This document shows, in pieces, positions 31,827-37,796 of a stretch of DNA of 43,838 bases. The position numbers and the translations under genes were made by a program. Where the stretch lies: positions 1-43,838 of the IMG/VR virus record IMGVR_UViG_3300045996_000511. One strand, 5' to 3'. Below the pieces are notes generated by a model, which was not told the DNA's origin, made no database searches, and saw only the letters and a list, made by a program, of their open reading frames with translations. This DNA comes from a virus. The number at the start of each line of letters is the position of its first letter. Position 1 is the stretch's first letter.

Positions 31827-32065
31827 GTGGTTGCCCTCTAATGGTTGGGCAACGCGAGTATTTTCATAAAATGCAGATCGATTATTCAGGCAGGCAGAAG
31901 AAGACGGGATTGCAGTCCCGTTTAATGAATAAGCTACGGAGGCTTCTAAGAAGGACATCAGACCCGAGCCTCCATCCATTGATGGAACGGGCACTGGAGC
32001 GCGTAGCAGAGAAACAGAAGCGCCTCAGTCATGGCGGAAAGACCCCCGCACGAGACACGCGATGA
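31805..32065 (+). CDS. possible small protein in the divergent region
   Basis: An 86-residue frame starting MARVKCACGCPLMVGQREYF with CxCxC-type cysteines, then basic and amphipathic helices. It overlaps the start of the leftward operon by 22 nt and has a poor ribosome-binding site. The hairpin at 31904 lies within it. It may be real with a later start (31871), or the region 31827-32112 may be only regulatory. Confidence 0.4.
   Translation: MARVKCACGCPLMVGQREYFHKMQIDYSGRQKKTGLQSRLMNKLRRLLRRTSDPSLHPLMERALERVAEKQKRLSHGGKTPARDTR
31904..31921. terminator. hairpin, weak terminator candidate
   Basis: ACGGGA-TTGCAG-TCCCGT, followed by TTT on the plus strand. It lies in the divergent region and may separate the arms. 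A further 7-bp inverted repeat, GGAGGCT and AGCCTCC 22 nt apart, follows shortly after. Confidence 0.4.
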
Positions 32066-32114
32066 TGACGAACACGATGCCCGCCAGAACGATTGCGCCG
32101 GAGTGATCAAACAT
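32025..32114 (-). CDS. possible 29-residue membrane peptide
   Basis: MFDHSGAIVLAGIVFVIIAC, then LVRGSFRHD. One membrane helix, and GGGGGG 8 nt upstream of the ATG. Its start codon overlaps the start codon of the rightward gene at 32113 on the other strand (CATG). It conflicts with the plus-strand frame 31805-32065, so at most one may be real. Confidence 0.3.
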   Translation of the reverse strand: MFDHSGAIVLAGIVFVIIACLVRGSFRHD

Positions 32115-32346
32115 GGACCGAACCCCCCCGCTGACAGAGCCGGAAATCGTGCAATGCCTTTATGTCACCGGCATTGGGATTGAGATCGCCGATAGCGTCG
32201 TGCGCTTTGTTGGCTGGGTAAGTTTGCCGACGCTTGGCGGGGAAATGGACGAGAGGCGAATTGTGATGCGGTGCGCAATGTCCAACACCCAGGCGCGAAA
32301 TTTCTCTGCCGTGCTGAAAAAGGGCCTGACGCGGGGCGGCAATTGA
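32113..32346 (+). CDS. small conserved phage protein
   Basis: A 77-residue protein with GGAGTGATCAAAC before the ATG. The motif VRFVGWVSLPTLGGEMDERR followed by IVMRCAMSNTQARNFSAVL occurs in small proteins of alphaproteobacterial phages, to my knowledge without function. It is transcribed toward the immunity genes, opposite to the Cro-like gene. Confidence 0.6.
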   Translation: MDRTPPLTEPEIVQCLYVTGIGIEIADSVVRFVGWVSLPTLGGEMDERRIVMRCAMSNTQARNFSAVLKKGLTRGGN

Positions 32347-32428
32347 TTCAAAGTGTTGAGATTCAGAGCAATTGCGATGATTAATTTCTGGGCGTACGGT
32401 TCCCATTCTAGGGGCCGGAGAAACTACT

Positions 32429-32662
32429 ATGGATACGGGAGCGCTATTAGTTCCGCTCGTAGTTGCGTGGGCGCATTTGCAAGAGAGAAATCTGGGACGC
32501 AAACGATGCCGCAAAGAAGGCGTCGGCGGATTGATCCGCGAATTGGAACGCGACATTCCAATGAATGGCGTGGGGCCACATATAACAGCTCGACGCGAGG
32601 CGGCAGGGCTGCTGCGAAGGCATTGCGGCGTTTGTGGCAAGTGCCGGGAGTCGCACGAATAG
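32429..32662 (+). CDS. possible small cysteine-containing protein
   Basis: A 77-residue frame with GGAG 9 nt upstream of the ATG. The C-terminus has HCGVCGKC, a possible metal-binding site. It ends 2 nt before the stop of the convergent GIY-YIG gene, which suits two real genes meeting. The other plus frame through this region reads across the GIY-YIG gene and is probably not coding. No family recognised. Confidence 0.45.
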   Translation: MDTGALLVPLVVAWAHLQERNLGRKRCRKEGVGGLIRELERDIPMNGVGPHITARREAAGLLRRHCGVCGKCRESHE

Positions 32663-32663
32663 G

Positions 32664-32825
32664 TCATGCGCGGCCACCGATAAACGAATGCCACGGGATG
32701 CCGATCAGCGAAAGGCATGCGGCGGACCCAGTTTGGAGACACTTGAGTCTCTTGGAGACATCGTTCGTTACGCCAATCTTTATCGCGCCGTCAGTGCCAG
32801 ACTGAATGAAGTTCACGAAGCTCAT
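32664..32825 (-). CDS. miniature GIY-YIG-like protein coupled to the Cro-like gene
   Basis: A 53-residue protein. MSFVNFIQSGTDGAIKIGVT and NDVSKRLKCLQTGSAACLSL correspond to the first half of T5orf172/GIY-YIG domains, where the GIY and YIG strands appear as NFIQ and IKIG and the arginine helix as KRL. The second half with the catalytic glutamate is missing: the protein stops at FIGGRA. The start overlaps the Cro-like stop (ATGA). It is either a remnant or a small binding protein. Confidence 0.65.
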   Translation of the reverse strand: MSFVNFIQSGTDGAIKIGVTNDVSKRLKCLQTGSAACLSLIGIPWHSFIGGRA

Positions 32826-33040
32826 TGCGTCACCGGCTGCTGGGACGCTTCCCAAAACTTGTACAGGTCGGGCCCAGTGATCGCGCCATCGGTCTTCTCA
32901 GAGAGCTTGGCAATTGTGCCGGAGCTCGGCAGATGAACGCCGCGCTCGATACGGCTGACCGTTGGTTGGGAGACGCCAAGCTGAATGGCGGCCTCGGCCA
33001 TACTCAGCTTCGATTTGGTTCGCCACTGCTGAAGGTTCAT
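32822..33040 (-). CDS. Cro-like XRE-family regulator
   Basis: A 72-residue protein. The helix-turn-helix is at about 13-32 (MAEAAIQLGVSQPTVSRIER). The tail DGAITGPDLYKFWEAS is usual for short phage Cro/YdaS-type proteins. It is divergent from the repressor-like gene at 33134. Its promoter lies so close that transcription should begin at the ATG itself. It should repress at the ATACGTMA repeats between the two genes. Confidence 0.85.
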   Translation of the reverse strand: MNLQQWRTKSKLSMAEAAIQLGVSQPTVSRIERGVHLPSSGTIAKLSEKTDGAITGPDLYKFWEASQQPVTQ

Positions 33041-33049
33041 GCGCCAAAT

Positions 33050-33057
33050 ATACGTAA
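33050..33057 (+). promoter_or_regulatory. operator repeat 1, ATACGTAA
   Basis: First of three similar octamers between the divergent XRE genes. It overlaps the -10 of the leftward promoter. Confidence 0.65.
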
Positions 33058-33065
33058 GGCGAATG

Positions 33066-33073
33066 ATACGTCA
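33066..33073 (+). promoter_or_regulatory. operator repeat 2, ATACGTCA
   Basis: Second octamer, 16 nt after the first; it overlaps the -35 of the leftward promoter. Confidence 0.65.
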
Positions 33074-33083
33074 AGAGTATTTT

Positions 33084-33091
33084 ATACGTCA
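33084..33091 (+). promoter_or_regulatory. operator repeat 3, ATACGTCA
   Basis: Third octamer, 18 nt after the second. It lies upstream of the leftward promoter, on the side of the repressor gene, and may control the rightward one. Confidence 0.6.
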
Positions 33092-33133
33092 GGCGGACTC
33101 GTGAAGCGGGCAACTCGGGCGCAAGAATATTTC

Positions 33134-33451
33134 ATGGCAAAGAAGCGCAGACGCCGCCCCACCTTCATACGTGCATGGCGGAAATTCCGGGGCCTCACGC
33201 AAGACGAGTTGGCCGAAAAGCTAGATCTTACCCAGGCGACTATCGCCAGGATCGAGCGGGGGGATATCTCTTACACCCAGCCAGTCCTTGAGGCCTTGGC
33301 GGACGCCCTGCACTGCGAGCCGGCTGATCTGATCATGCGCGACCCTGGCAAACCCAATCCCTGGTCCCTCTTAGAGGGCGTTCCGGATGTCGATAAGCCG
33401 AAAATTATGCAGATAATTGAAGCCTTTAAGAGGACGGGAACTGAAAACTAG
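33134..33451 (+). CDS. XRE-family immunity repressor candidate
   Basis: A 105-residue protein. A basic N-terminus (MAKKRRRRPTFIRAWRKFRG) leads into an HTH at about 22-44 (TQDELAEKLDLTQATIARIE) and a typical XRE follow-up (QPVLEALADALHCEPADLIM). There is no S24 LexA/CI-type peptidase domain, so induction by RecA-driven self-cleavage is not expected. No Shine-Dalgarno is visible before the ATG. GTG at 33101 is an alternative start. Confidence 0.8.
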   Translation: MAKKRRRRPTFIRAWRKFRGLTQDELAEKLDLTQATIARIERGDISYTQPVLEALADALHCEPADLIMRDPGKPNPWSLLEGVPDVDKPKIMQIIEAFKRTGTEN

Positions 33452-33464
33452 CTGGGAGGCGAAT

Positions 33465-33779
33465 TTGCGCAAACTATTGATTTTACTTGCAATTCCACTA
33501 TCTGCCTGTGCCATGGCCAGCGACGTCATGGATACCGGGAATGGGACTTACCTGATCTCGGCTAGGGCTTCCCCTGCTCGTGGCGGTGCGGCCGGTGCCA
33601 ACCAGGTGGCCTACAAGGACGCTCAGACCTTCTGTGGGGCCAAGGGGCTTCGGCCTATCGTCATCACTGCCGACTCCCGGGACAGCACCCAGGCCTCGTT
33701 TGGAGGCTCTGGCGGGTCGTTTGGCGGCGGCGTGTTCCAAGCTGGTAACGCGGACCTCCGTTTCCGCTGCGAGCAGTAA
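33465..33779 (+). CDS. small lipoprotein downstream of the repressor (superinfection exclusion candidate)
   Basis: A 104-residue protein with a TTG start and GGGAGG 5 nt upstream. It begins MRKLLILLAIPLSACAMASD; LSAC (12-15) is a lipobox. The mature part (GNGTYLISARASPARGGAAG, then DAQTFCGAKGLRPIVIT) resembles small bacterial lipoproteins. Its place directly after the repressor implies expression in the lysogen, as for superinfection-exclusion or conversion lipoproteins. Confidence 0.75.
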   Translation: MRKLLILLAIPLSACAMASDVMDTGNGTYLISARASPARGGAAGANQVAYKDAQTFCGAKGLRPIVITADSRDSTQASFGGSGGSFGGGVFQAGNADLRFRCEQ

Positions 33780-33806
33780 CTAAGCCTAACCCTAAGATTT
33801 AGCGGG

Positions 33807-33824
33807 ACGAATATTTTTATTCGT
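33807..33824. promoter_or_regulatory. AT-rich palindrome
   Basis: ACGAATA-TTTT-TATTCGT, a perfect 7-bp inverted repeat just after the lipoprotein stop. It may be an operator or a weak terminator of the lysogenic transcript. Confidence 0.5.
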
Positions 33825-33841
33825 TACCCGTATCTTTTCGC

Positions 33842-33871
33842 TTGCACCCCTACATACGCTTGGCGTATATA
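33842..33871 (+). promoter_or_regulatory. rightward early promoter with internal operator
   Basis: -35 TTGCAC (33842-33847), 18-nt spacer, -10 TATATA (33866-33871). The spacer and -10 contain the palindrome ATACGC-TTG-GCGTAT (33854-33868), whose half-site resembles the ATACGT repeats by the Cro-like gene. The first gene starts at 33910 after GGAG, with a small hairpin ATCGC-CTCAC-GCGAT just upstream. Confidence 0.6.
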
Positions 33872-33909
33872 TTCTTCCATCAAATCGCCTCACGCGATGG
33901 AGTTGATGG

Positions 33910-34347
33910 ATGGGAACGCAAAGTAATTCGACAGACCGGCCAACTGGCCGGGTTCGCACCGATAGGTTGCTGAAGCTCGCGGACTTCCTTGAGACAGTGC
34001 CGCGCAAGAAGTTCGACATGCGCTCGTGGCAGAGGTCAGCTGCCGACAAGCCTGAGGGCCGCCGTCCAGGCGAGTGCGGGTTTGCTGGCTGCGCAGTTGG
34101 CTGGGCCGTGCATCAGAGGATGTTTCGCGGCCTCAAATTCATCCCGGACTGGTCGTGGGGCGGTGATCTAATCCCACATTACAACGGCCAAACGGAATGG
34201 CGCGCGATCACGGACCTATTCTTGATCGGATATGACGAGGCGTTTGGTCTATTTGGTCCCCAGACAGGCGGCACCCCCAAGCAAGTCGCCAAGCGTATCC
34301 GCAAGTTCGTCAAAGACCTTTCTTCCGACGCGGTAGCGGCGCCATGA
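33910..34347 (+). CDS. conserved phage protein, first gene of the rightward operon
   Basis: A 145-residue protein. RLLKLADFLETVPRKKFDMR followed by ECGFAGCAVGWAVHQ is a pattern seen in many small phage and bacterial proteins without known role. The N-terminal residues TDRPTGRV are encoded by a hairpin element. The end overlaps the next start (ATGA). Confidence 0.7.
   Translation: MGTQSNSTDRPTGRVRTDRLLKLADFLETVPRKKFDMRSWQRSAADKPEGRRPGECGFAGCAVGWAVHQRMFRGLKFIPDWSWGGDLIPHYNGQTEWRAITDLFLIGYDEAFGLFGPQTGGTPKQVAKRIRKFVKDLSSDAVAAP
33936..33951 (+). repeat. NACY hairpin element, AACT loop
   Basis: CCGGCC-AACT-GGCCGG, codons 9-14 of the gene at 33910, in frame. Left flank GACAGA, right flank GTTCGC, so the purine flanks are less complete than in other copies. 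Confidence 0.9.
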
Positions 34348-34631
34348 CCTCCACTACTCATATAGGGGGTGGGGTGGAAGACCGCGCAACTGCGCGGAGG
34401 AAAGGCCGACCGCTCAAAGGCGCGCCCGAACTGTTTGGCCGCGAGAAGCTGGCGCGGCTTGCCTACATCATGGGGCAGAACTCAGCGGCGCAGAAGGCTC
34501 TTGAGAATTTCGATGAGCGCGTGAGCCGTGGCGTCGCTACTGACTGCTACCTGTTTTGTGGGCGCGTGATTGTTGGCGACCCTATCCGTGGCCTTACTGA
34601 AGCCCTAGCGGCGTCTGAGCGGCTCCCATGA
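34344..34631 (+). CDS. hypothetical protein with N-terminal hairpin insertion
   Basis: A 95-residue protein. The start is in an ATGA overlap. The leader MTSTTHIGGGVEDRATARRK is encoded by the hairpin element at 34382 and its flanks; the conserved-looking body starts around RPLKGAPELFGREKLARLAY. GTG at 34371 could be an alternative start. No known family. Confidence 0.6.
   Translation: MTSTTHIGGGVEDRATARRKGRPLKGAPELFGREKLARLAYIMGQNSAAQKALENFDERVSRGVATDCYLFCGRVIVGDPIRGLTEALAASERLP
34382..34397 (+). repeat. NACY hairpin element, AACT loop
   Basis: CCGCGC-AACT-GCGCGG with the fullest flanks: GGGGTGGAAGA before and AGGAAAGG after. It encodes DRATAR near the N-terminus of the gene at 34344. Confidence 0.93.
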
Positions 34632-34873
34632 CCCTAGCAACCACCCTCTCCCACATACGAGATCACTACTCGATGAGTGATGACCAGTTAGCTCGTGAAG
34701 TCCGTCTGCAGAAGCAGTGGTTTGGAGCACTGGCAATCCTACGCTCTGCCGCTGCTGAGATTAATGCAGGGTCTTGCTGTGTCGAAGTCGATGCCGAGAG
34801 CCTGGAGAACTTCATTCATGACGAGTTTCCCGATCAAAACCTGTGGGACGAACGCATTCAGGAGAACAGGTAA
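34628..34873 (+). CDS. hypothetical protein
   Basis: An 81-residue acidic helical protein, MTLATTLSHIRDHYSMSDDQ and so on. ATGA overlap upstream, TAATG overlap downstream. No motif recognised. Confidence 0.6.
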   Translation: MTLATTLSHIRDHYSMSDDQLAREVRLQKQWFGALAILRSAAAEINAGSCCVEVDAESLENFIHDEFPDQNLWDERIQENR

Positions 34874-35073
34874 TGGCTGAGAAGATCGACAGCGGTTTTT
34901 GCTTTCTGGATGTGAAGCGCGGCCGCGTGAAGCTGGCCAAGCGGGTCAATACTGGTGAAGCGCGTATCCCGGTCACCATCCGAGGCTACATCACCGGCAT
35001 TTCCAGTCAGGATGACGGCACCTCAATCGAGTTTGAGGTCACCGTTTCCGATGCCGTCGAGAGGTTGCGGTAA
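34873..35073 (+). CDS. hypothetical protein
   Basis: A 66-residue protein with a beta-rich pattern (CFLDVKRGRVKLAKRV, then IPVTIRGYITGISSQDDG). TAATG overlaps on both sides fix its ends. Its first bases (ATGGCTGAG) repeat at the next gene start. Unknown function. Confidence 0.6.
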   Translation: MAEKIDSGFCFLDVKRGRVKLAKRVNTGEARIPVTIRGYITGISSQDDGTSIEFEVTVSDAVERLR

Positions 35074-35354
35074 TGGCTGAGTGGATGCCGATAGAGACAG
35101 CGCCGAAGGATGGGACGGTGGTGGACTGCTGGGTCGGCGGTGAATTTCCGACCCGGTACGAGAATTGTTACTTCGGCACTCCGCACCACGAATGTCTGTC
35201 TGAATATTGCGACTCCTGCCCGAGTGACCTGAAGGTCAAGGCTTGGCGGTGGTCATTCTGGAGCGAGCGCATCAAGCCAACCCACTGGATGCCGCTTCCT
35301 GAGCCCCCTTCTTCCTCCGGCCAGTTGGCCGGTCTTCCTACCTCATCCATATAG
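35073..35354 (+). CDS. DUF551 protein with hairpin-encoded tail
   Basis: A 93-residue protein. EWMPIETAPKDGTVVDCW at the start and THWMPLPEPP near the end delimit a DUF551 domain, common in phages and without known function. The domain normally ends at PEPP; here SSSGQLAGLPTSSI follows, encoded by the hairpin element at 35317 and its pyrimidine-rich flank. Confidence 0.85.
   Translation: MAEWMPIETAPKDGTVVDCWVGGEFPTRYENCYFGTPHHECLSEYCDSCPSDLKVKAWRWSFWSERIKPTHWMPLPEPPSSSGQLAGLPTSSI
35317..35332 (-). repeat. NACY hairpin element, AACT loop
   Basis: On the minus strand CCGGCC-AACT-GGCCGG, left flank GGTAGGAAGA and right flank AGGAAGAAGGG. It is antisense to and inside the 3' end of the DUF551 gene, encoding SGQLAG. 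Confidence 0.93.
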
Positions 35355-35368
35355 AGGAGAATAGATAG

Positions 35369-35551
35369 ATGGAACGAATTCGCTTCGACATCCTGATGTC
35401 AGCCAAGCCCGATTGCGGCGGCACGACACGCGAGCCGTCTCTGAACGAGATAATCCACAAATACTACAGCGCCCATTTCCCCGCAGCGGAGGCGTCTGGC
35501 TGCACCGCTGACTACATCGAAGCACTCGCCAAGTTCATAGGTGCGAAATGA
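35369..35551 (+). CDS. hypothetical protein
   Basis: A 60-residue protein preceded by GAGGAGAATAGATAG. The helix SLNEIIHKYYSAHFPAAEAS is followed by YIEALAKFIGAK. No family recognised. The stop overlaps the next start (ATGA). Confidence 0.6.
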   Translation: MERIRFDILMSAKPDCGGTTREPSLNEIIHKYYSAHFPAAEASGCTADYIEALAKFIGAK

Positions 35552-35745
35552 GCGACTCCAATCTCTCTCTACCTACTGAAAGTGAAAGAGAAGCTAGACG
35601 TAGGATGGCGGTTAGAAGGATTCGTAAGTCCGCCCAACTGGGCGGGCAGTGTCCTGACGGTGCCGAGAACGCCCTGCGTAACGCATTCGGGATCAGCGAT
35701 GCCTTCCTGAACAATCTGGCGGGAACGCCGCGAGGTGTCCTGTGA
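35548..35745 (+). CDS. hypothetical basic protein with hairpin insertion
   Basis: A 65-residue protein, basic in the middle (SEREARRRMAVRRIRKSA). The hairpin at 35630 encodes residues in SAQLGGQ, in the middle of the protein. It overlaps both neighbours (ATGA, GTGA). Role unknown. Confidence 0.55.
   Translation: MSDSNLSLPTESEREARRRMAVRRIRKSAQLGGQCPDGAENALRNAFGISDAFLNNLAGTPRGVL
35630..35645 (+). repeat. NACY hairpin element, AACT loop
   Basis: CCGCCC-AACT-GGGCGG, left flank AAGGATTCGTAAGT. It lies inside the gene at 35548 in frame. Confidence 0.9.
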
Positions 35746-35963
35746 GCAGTATCATCAACGAGGTGATAGCGGCCATTGGTTGCGTAGGCGGCGCGTTCCT
35801 GTTCATCGGAATGTTCCAGGTTGTCTTTGTGATGGCGTTTGGGTCGGGAGATTTACCCAACCCGCCACGGGCCATGTGGGTCGGTATGTTCTTGGGCCTT
35901 TGTGCAATTGTGGCCTTCGCGGTGAAGGAGGTCGTTGGCGAGGTATTTGGGTGGCGGCGATGA
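35742..35963 (+). CDS. two-span membrane protein
   Basis: A 73-residue protein with a GTG start in a GTGA overlap. Two hydrophobic helices (AAIGCVGGAFLFIGMFQVVFV and VGMFLGLCAIVAFAVKEVV) flank a short loop. An early-expressed inner-membrane protein of unknown function. Confidence 0.65.
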   Translation: MSSIINEVIAAIGCVGGAFLFIGMFQVVFVMAFGSGDLPNPPRAMWVGMFLGLCAIVAFAVKEVVGEVFGWRR

Positions 35964-36100
35964 CCATCTTCTTTCTCCGCGCAGTTGCGCGGCCTTACCG
36001 TCCTCATCTCCTCTCTCCCCACGCATGGAATATCCTAGGTCAATGTTTAGTAGGGGTGATGTTTGGAGTTGGAGTCTTTCTACTGGGATTTGGGGATTAG
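35960..36100 (+). CDS. small membrane protein with hairpin near its start
   Basis: A 46-residue protein, MTIFFLRAVARPYRPHLLSP then a helix LGQCLVGVMFGVGVFLLGF. The ATG overlaps the previous stop (ATGA). RAVARP is encoded by the hairpin at 35977. Two small membrane genes in a row suggest a shared site of action. Confidence 0.55.
   Translation: MTIFFLRAVARPYRPHLLSPHAWNILGQCLVGVMFGVGVFLLGFGD
35977..35992 (-). repeat. NACY hairpin element, AACT loop
   Basis: On the minus strand CCGCGC-AACT-GCGCGG, the same stem as the copy at 34382 but in the other orientation, left flank GACGGTAAGG and right flank AGAAAGAAGATGG. Confidence 0.92.
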
Positions 36101-36101
36101 G

Positions 36102-36117
36102 GCGCGGTACCCCGCGC
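36102..36117 (+). repeat. NACY hairpin element, TACC loop
   Basis: GCGCGG-TACC-CCGCGC. It lies between genes, right after the stop at 36100. The right flank AAGAAAGG is the ribosome-binding site of the gene at 36132. Confidence 0.9.
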
Positions 36118-36131
36118 AAGAAAGGTTGGCC

Positions 36132-36278
36132 ATGAGCGATAAGTTTGAAGAAGTTCACAAGGTGCCGTTGGAGCATGTCTGGCTCGTGGTCAGCGCCCTT
36201 CTGGACCACTGCGACGCCAAGCTTGAAAAGCGCGAGCATTTCTACGGCGAACCGGAATACCGGGTGGTGGCGAGATGA
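36132..36278 (+). CDS. small hypothetical protein
   Basis: A 48-residue protein, MSDKFEEVHKVPLEHVWLVV and so on. ATG at 36132 follows AGAAAGG provided by the adjacent hairpin element; the stop overlaps the next start (ATGA). Unknown function. Confidence 0.6.
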   Translation: MSDKFEEVHKVPLEHVWLVVSALLDHCDAKLEKREHFYGEPEYRVVAR

Positions 36279-36652
36279 GCGATTACCAGGCGATTTACGA
36301 CGCGGTTCGCAGCCGCATTCATGGTGGTGATGTTGGCTCAATCGCCCGAGAAGTGATGTGGCAGCAGTTCGACATCAGCCATCAGACTGGGATCGCGCTA
36401 CAGGAATTTCTCTACACCCAGGGCGAGCAACAGCGGCCATCCGTCCTGTTCAAGCCGACAATATCACTGGACGGCAATATGTACTGCGCCCTGTATGGGG
36501 AAGACCTGATGGAAGGTGTCGCGGGCTTCGGAGACACGATGGAAGCCGCCATGCGTGACTTTGACAAGAACTGGCGCGAACAGAAGGCACCAACTCCTGC
36601 GACCGGTAGGTCGCCCATCTCTCCCCCTAATACTAATCCTGTGGTGACGTAG
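36275..36652 (+). CDS. conserved phage protein with hairpin-encoded tail
   Basis: A 125-residue protein. The segment KPTISLDGNMYCALYGEDLM then GVAGFGDTMEAAMRDFDKNW is a pattern I know from small phage proteins, function unknown. After it the C-terminus PATGRSPISPPNTNPVVT is encoded by the hairpin at 36599 and its flank, nearly the same tail start as in the gene at 27902. Confidence 0.7.
   Translation: MSDYQAIYDAVRSRIHGGDVGSIAREVMWQQFDISHQTGIALQEFLYTQGEQQRPSVLFKPTISLDGNMYCALYGEDLMEGVAGFGDTMEAAMRDFDKNWREQKAPTPATGRSPISPPNTNPVVT
36599..36614 (-). repeat. NACY hairpin element, TACC loop
   Basis: On the minus strand GCGACC-TACC-GGTCGC, left flank GGGGGAGAGATGG, right flank AGGAGTTGG. It encodes ATGRSP near the C-terminus of the gene at 36275. 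Confidence 0.92.
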
Positions 36653-36868
36653 ATGGATGAGCCACTCGCTACGCTCGTTCAAGAAGGCTGTCCGTGGCCC
36701 GTGGTGGCAAAGTGCGGCGGCTGTTGCGGGCACACTCCATGCGATTTGGAATGGTATTACCCCTGTGAAGCTGAGGGCGGTTGCTGGGACCGAGCGACTT
36801 GCGGCCCGTACGGTTGCGCTACGCCATCAACACTTCTTCAAGCGACCAAAGGGAGCGGCTCCCCATGA
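36653..36868 (+). CDS. possible cysteine-rich small protein (frame ambiguous)
   Basis: A 71-residue frame with nine cysteines (CGGCCGHTPC, then CEAEGGCW, TCGPYGC). It begins directly after the previous stop and its stop overlaps the next start (ATGA), both habits of this operon. A competing frame, 36657-36884 (MSHSLRSFKKAVRGPWWQSA), is equally open and basic. Only one is likely real. Confidence 0.4.
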   Translation: MDEPLATLVQEGCPWPVVAKCGGCCGHTPCDLEWYYPCEAEGGCWDRATCGPYGCATPSTLLQATKGSGSP

Positions 36869-37044
36869 TGTGTCCAGAATGTAAGCGCTATCGGCATGAC
36901 GGCCCATATGAACCATACATGTCAGACATGGAAATATACGAACACGACTATCAGGAAATGGCTATGGCCTTTCATGAACTTGAAAGAGAGAGATTGAGCA
37001 AGAGCCGCTCGCCGCTTGGGCAAGAAGAAAAGAGGATCACATGA
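36865..37044 (+). CDS. small protein with N-terminal CPEC
   Basis: A 59-residue protein, MMCPECKRYRHDGPYEPYMS then an acidic helical region. GGGAG precedes it, and its stop overlaps the recombinase start (ATGA). The single CxxC could bind metal as a dimer. Unknown function. Confidence 0.55.
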   Translation: MMCPECKRYRHDGPYEPYMSDMEIYEHDYQEMAMAFHELERERLSKSRSPLGQEEKRIT

Positions 37045-37796
37045 ACGCGCCAGTCAAAATTAGCAGCATCCACGGCAAGATGGTGGAAATCCTGCGCGAG
37101 CTGGACGCCATCGGCAAGGACCAGAAGAACACTCAGCAGGGGTTCCAGTATCGCGGCATTGACCAGGTCTACAACGCCATAAACCCGATCCTTGCCAAGC
37201 ATGGCGTCTATATGACCGCCGAGGTGCTGGGGAAGACCCGAGAGGAACGGACCAACAAGAATGGGACCGTTCTGGCCTTCACCTGCCTGCGTATGCGCTA
37301 CCACTTCCACGCCGAAGACGGGTCCAGCGTTTCGACCGAGGCCGAAGGCGAAGGCATGGACAGCGGCGACAAGTCATCCAACAAGGCCATGGCCGTGGCG
37401 CACAAGTACGCCCTGCTCCAAGCCTTCTGCGTCCCGACCAAGGATCTGGACGATCCCGACAAGGAGAGCCACGAGGTTGTGGCAAAGCCTGCCCCCACGC
37501 CAGCACCAGCCCCCACGCAGCGCGAAGTCATCCACCAGCCAAAGACGCTGAACCAAGACCCTGACGTTTTGGCCGGCAACCGCAACTGGATAGATACCGA
37601 GAAGGCCAACATCACGGCCTGCGAGCGCCTTCCAGACATGTACCAGTGGCTTGATGAGAACGGGGAGTCTTGGAGTGAGCCTGTTTCTGGCAGCAACCTT
37701 TGGAAGACGAAGCGCTCTTGCCCCACCCACTTCGAGGAAATCAAGGCGCACTATTTGGCGCGCATGGCAGAGATCAACAAGAAAGGCACGAAATGA
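37041..37796 (+). CDS. ERF-family single-strand annealing protein
   Basis: A 251-residue protein. The ERF domain fills about 8-150: [20 protein letters not shown], the hydrophobic strands, then [20 protein letters not shown] and [13 protein letters not shown] proline-rich linker ([10 protein letters not shown]) joins a C-terminal part ending with [19 protein letters not shown] proteins anneal complementary strands in phage recombination. It is followed directly by SSB. Confidence 0.93.
   Translation: MNAPVKISSIHGKMVEILRELDAIGKDQKNTQQGFQYRGIDQVYNAINPILAKHGVYMTAEVLGKTREERTNKNGTVLAFTCLRMRYHFHAEDGSSVSTEAEGEGMDSGDKSSNKAMAVAHKYALLQAFCVPTKDLDDPDKESHEVVAKPAPTPAPAPTQREVIHQPKTLNQDPDVLAGNRNWIDTEKANITACERLPDMYQWLDENGESWSEPVSGSNLWKTKRSCPTHFEEIKAHYLARMAEINKKGTK

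Larger units (their letters stand above)
33047..33074 (-). promoter_or_regulatory. leaderless promoter of the Cro-like gene
   Basis: On the minus strand -35 TTGACG (33074-33069), 16-nt spacer, -10 TATATT (33052-33047). Only 6 nt separate the -10 from the ATG at 33040, so the start of transcription coincides with the start codon. Confidence 0.7.

Noticed and set aside
32107-32742. Long minus-strand open frame of 211 codons
   Set aside because: Arg/Ser/Pro-rich translation without a domain. It runs antisense to the better-supported gene at 32113 and overlaps the coupled GIY-YIG gene.
32353-32805. Plus-strand open frame of 150 codons
   Set aside because: Its end is antisense to the GIY-YIG gene, it starts with a TTG without a ribosome-binding site, and the frame at 32429 has a better start.
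34081-34110. GCGCAGTTGG at 34091 as another hairpin element
   Set aside because: The loop AGTT is present but the arms do not pair; it is ordinary coding sequence.
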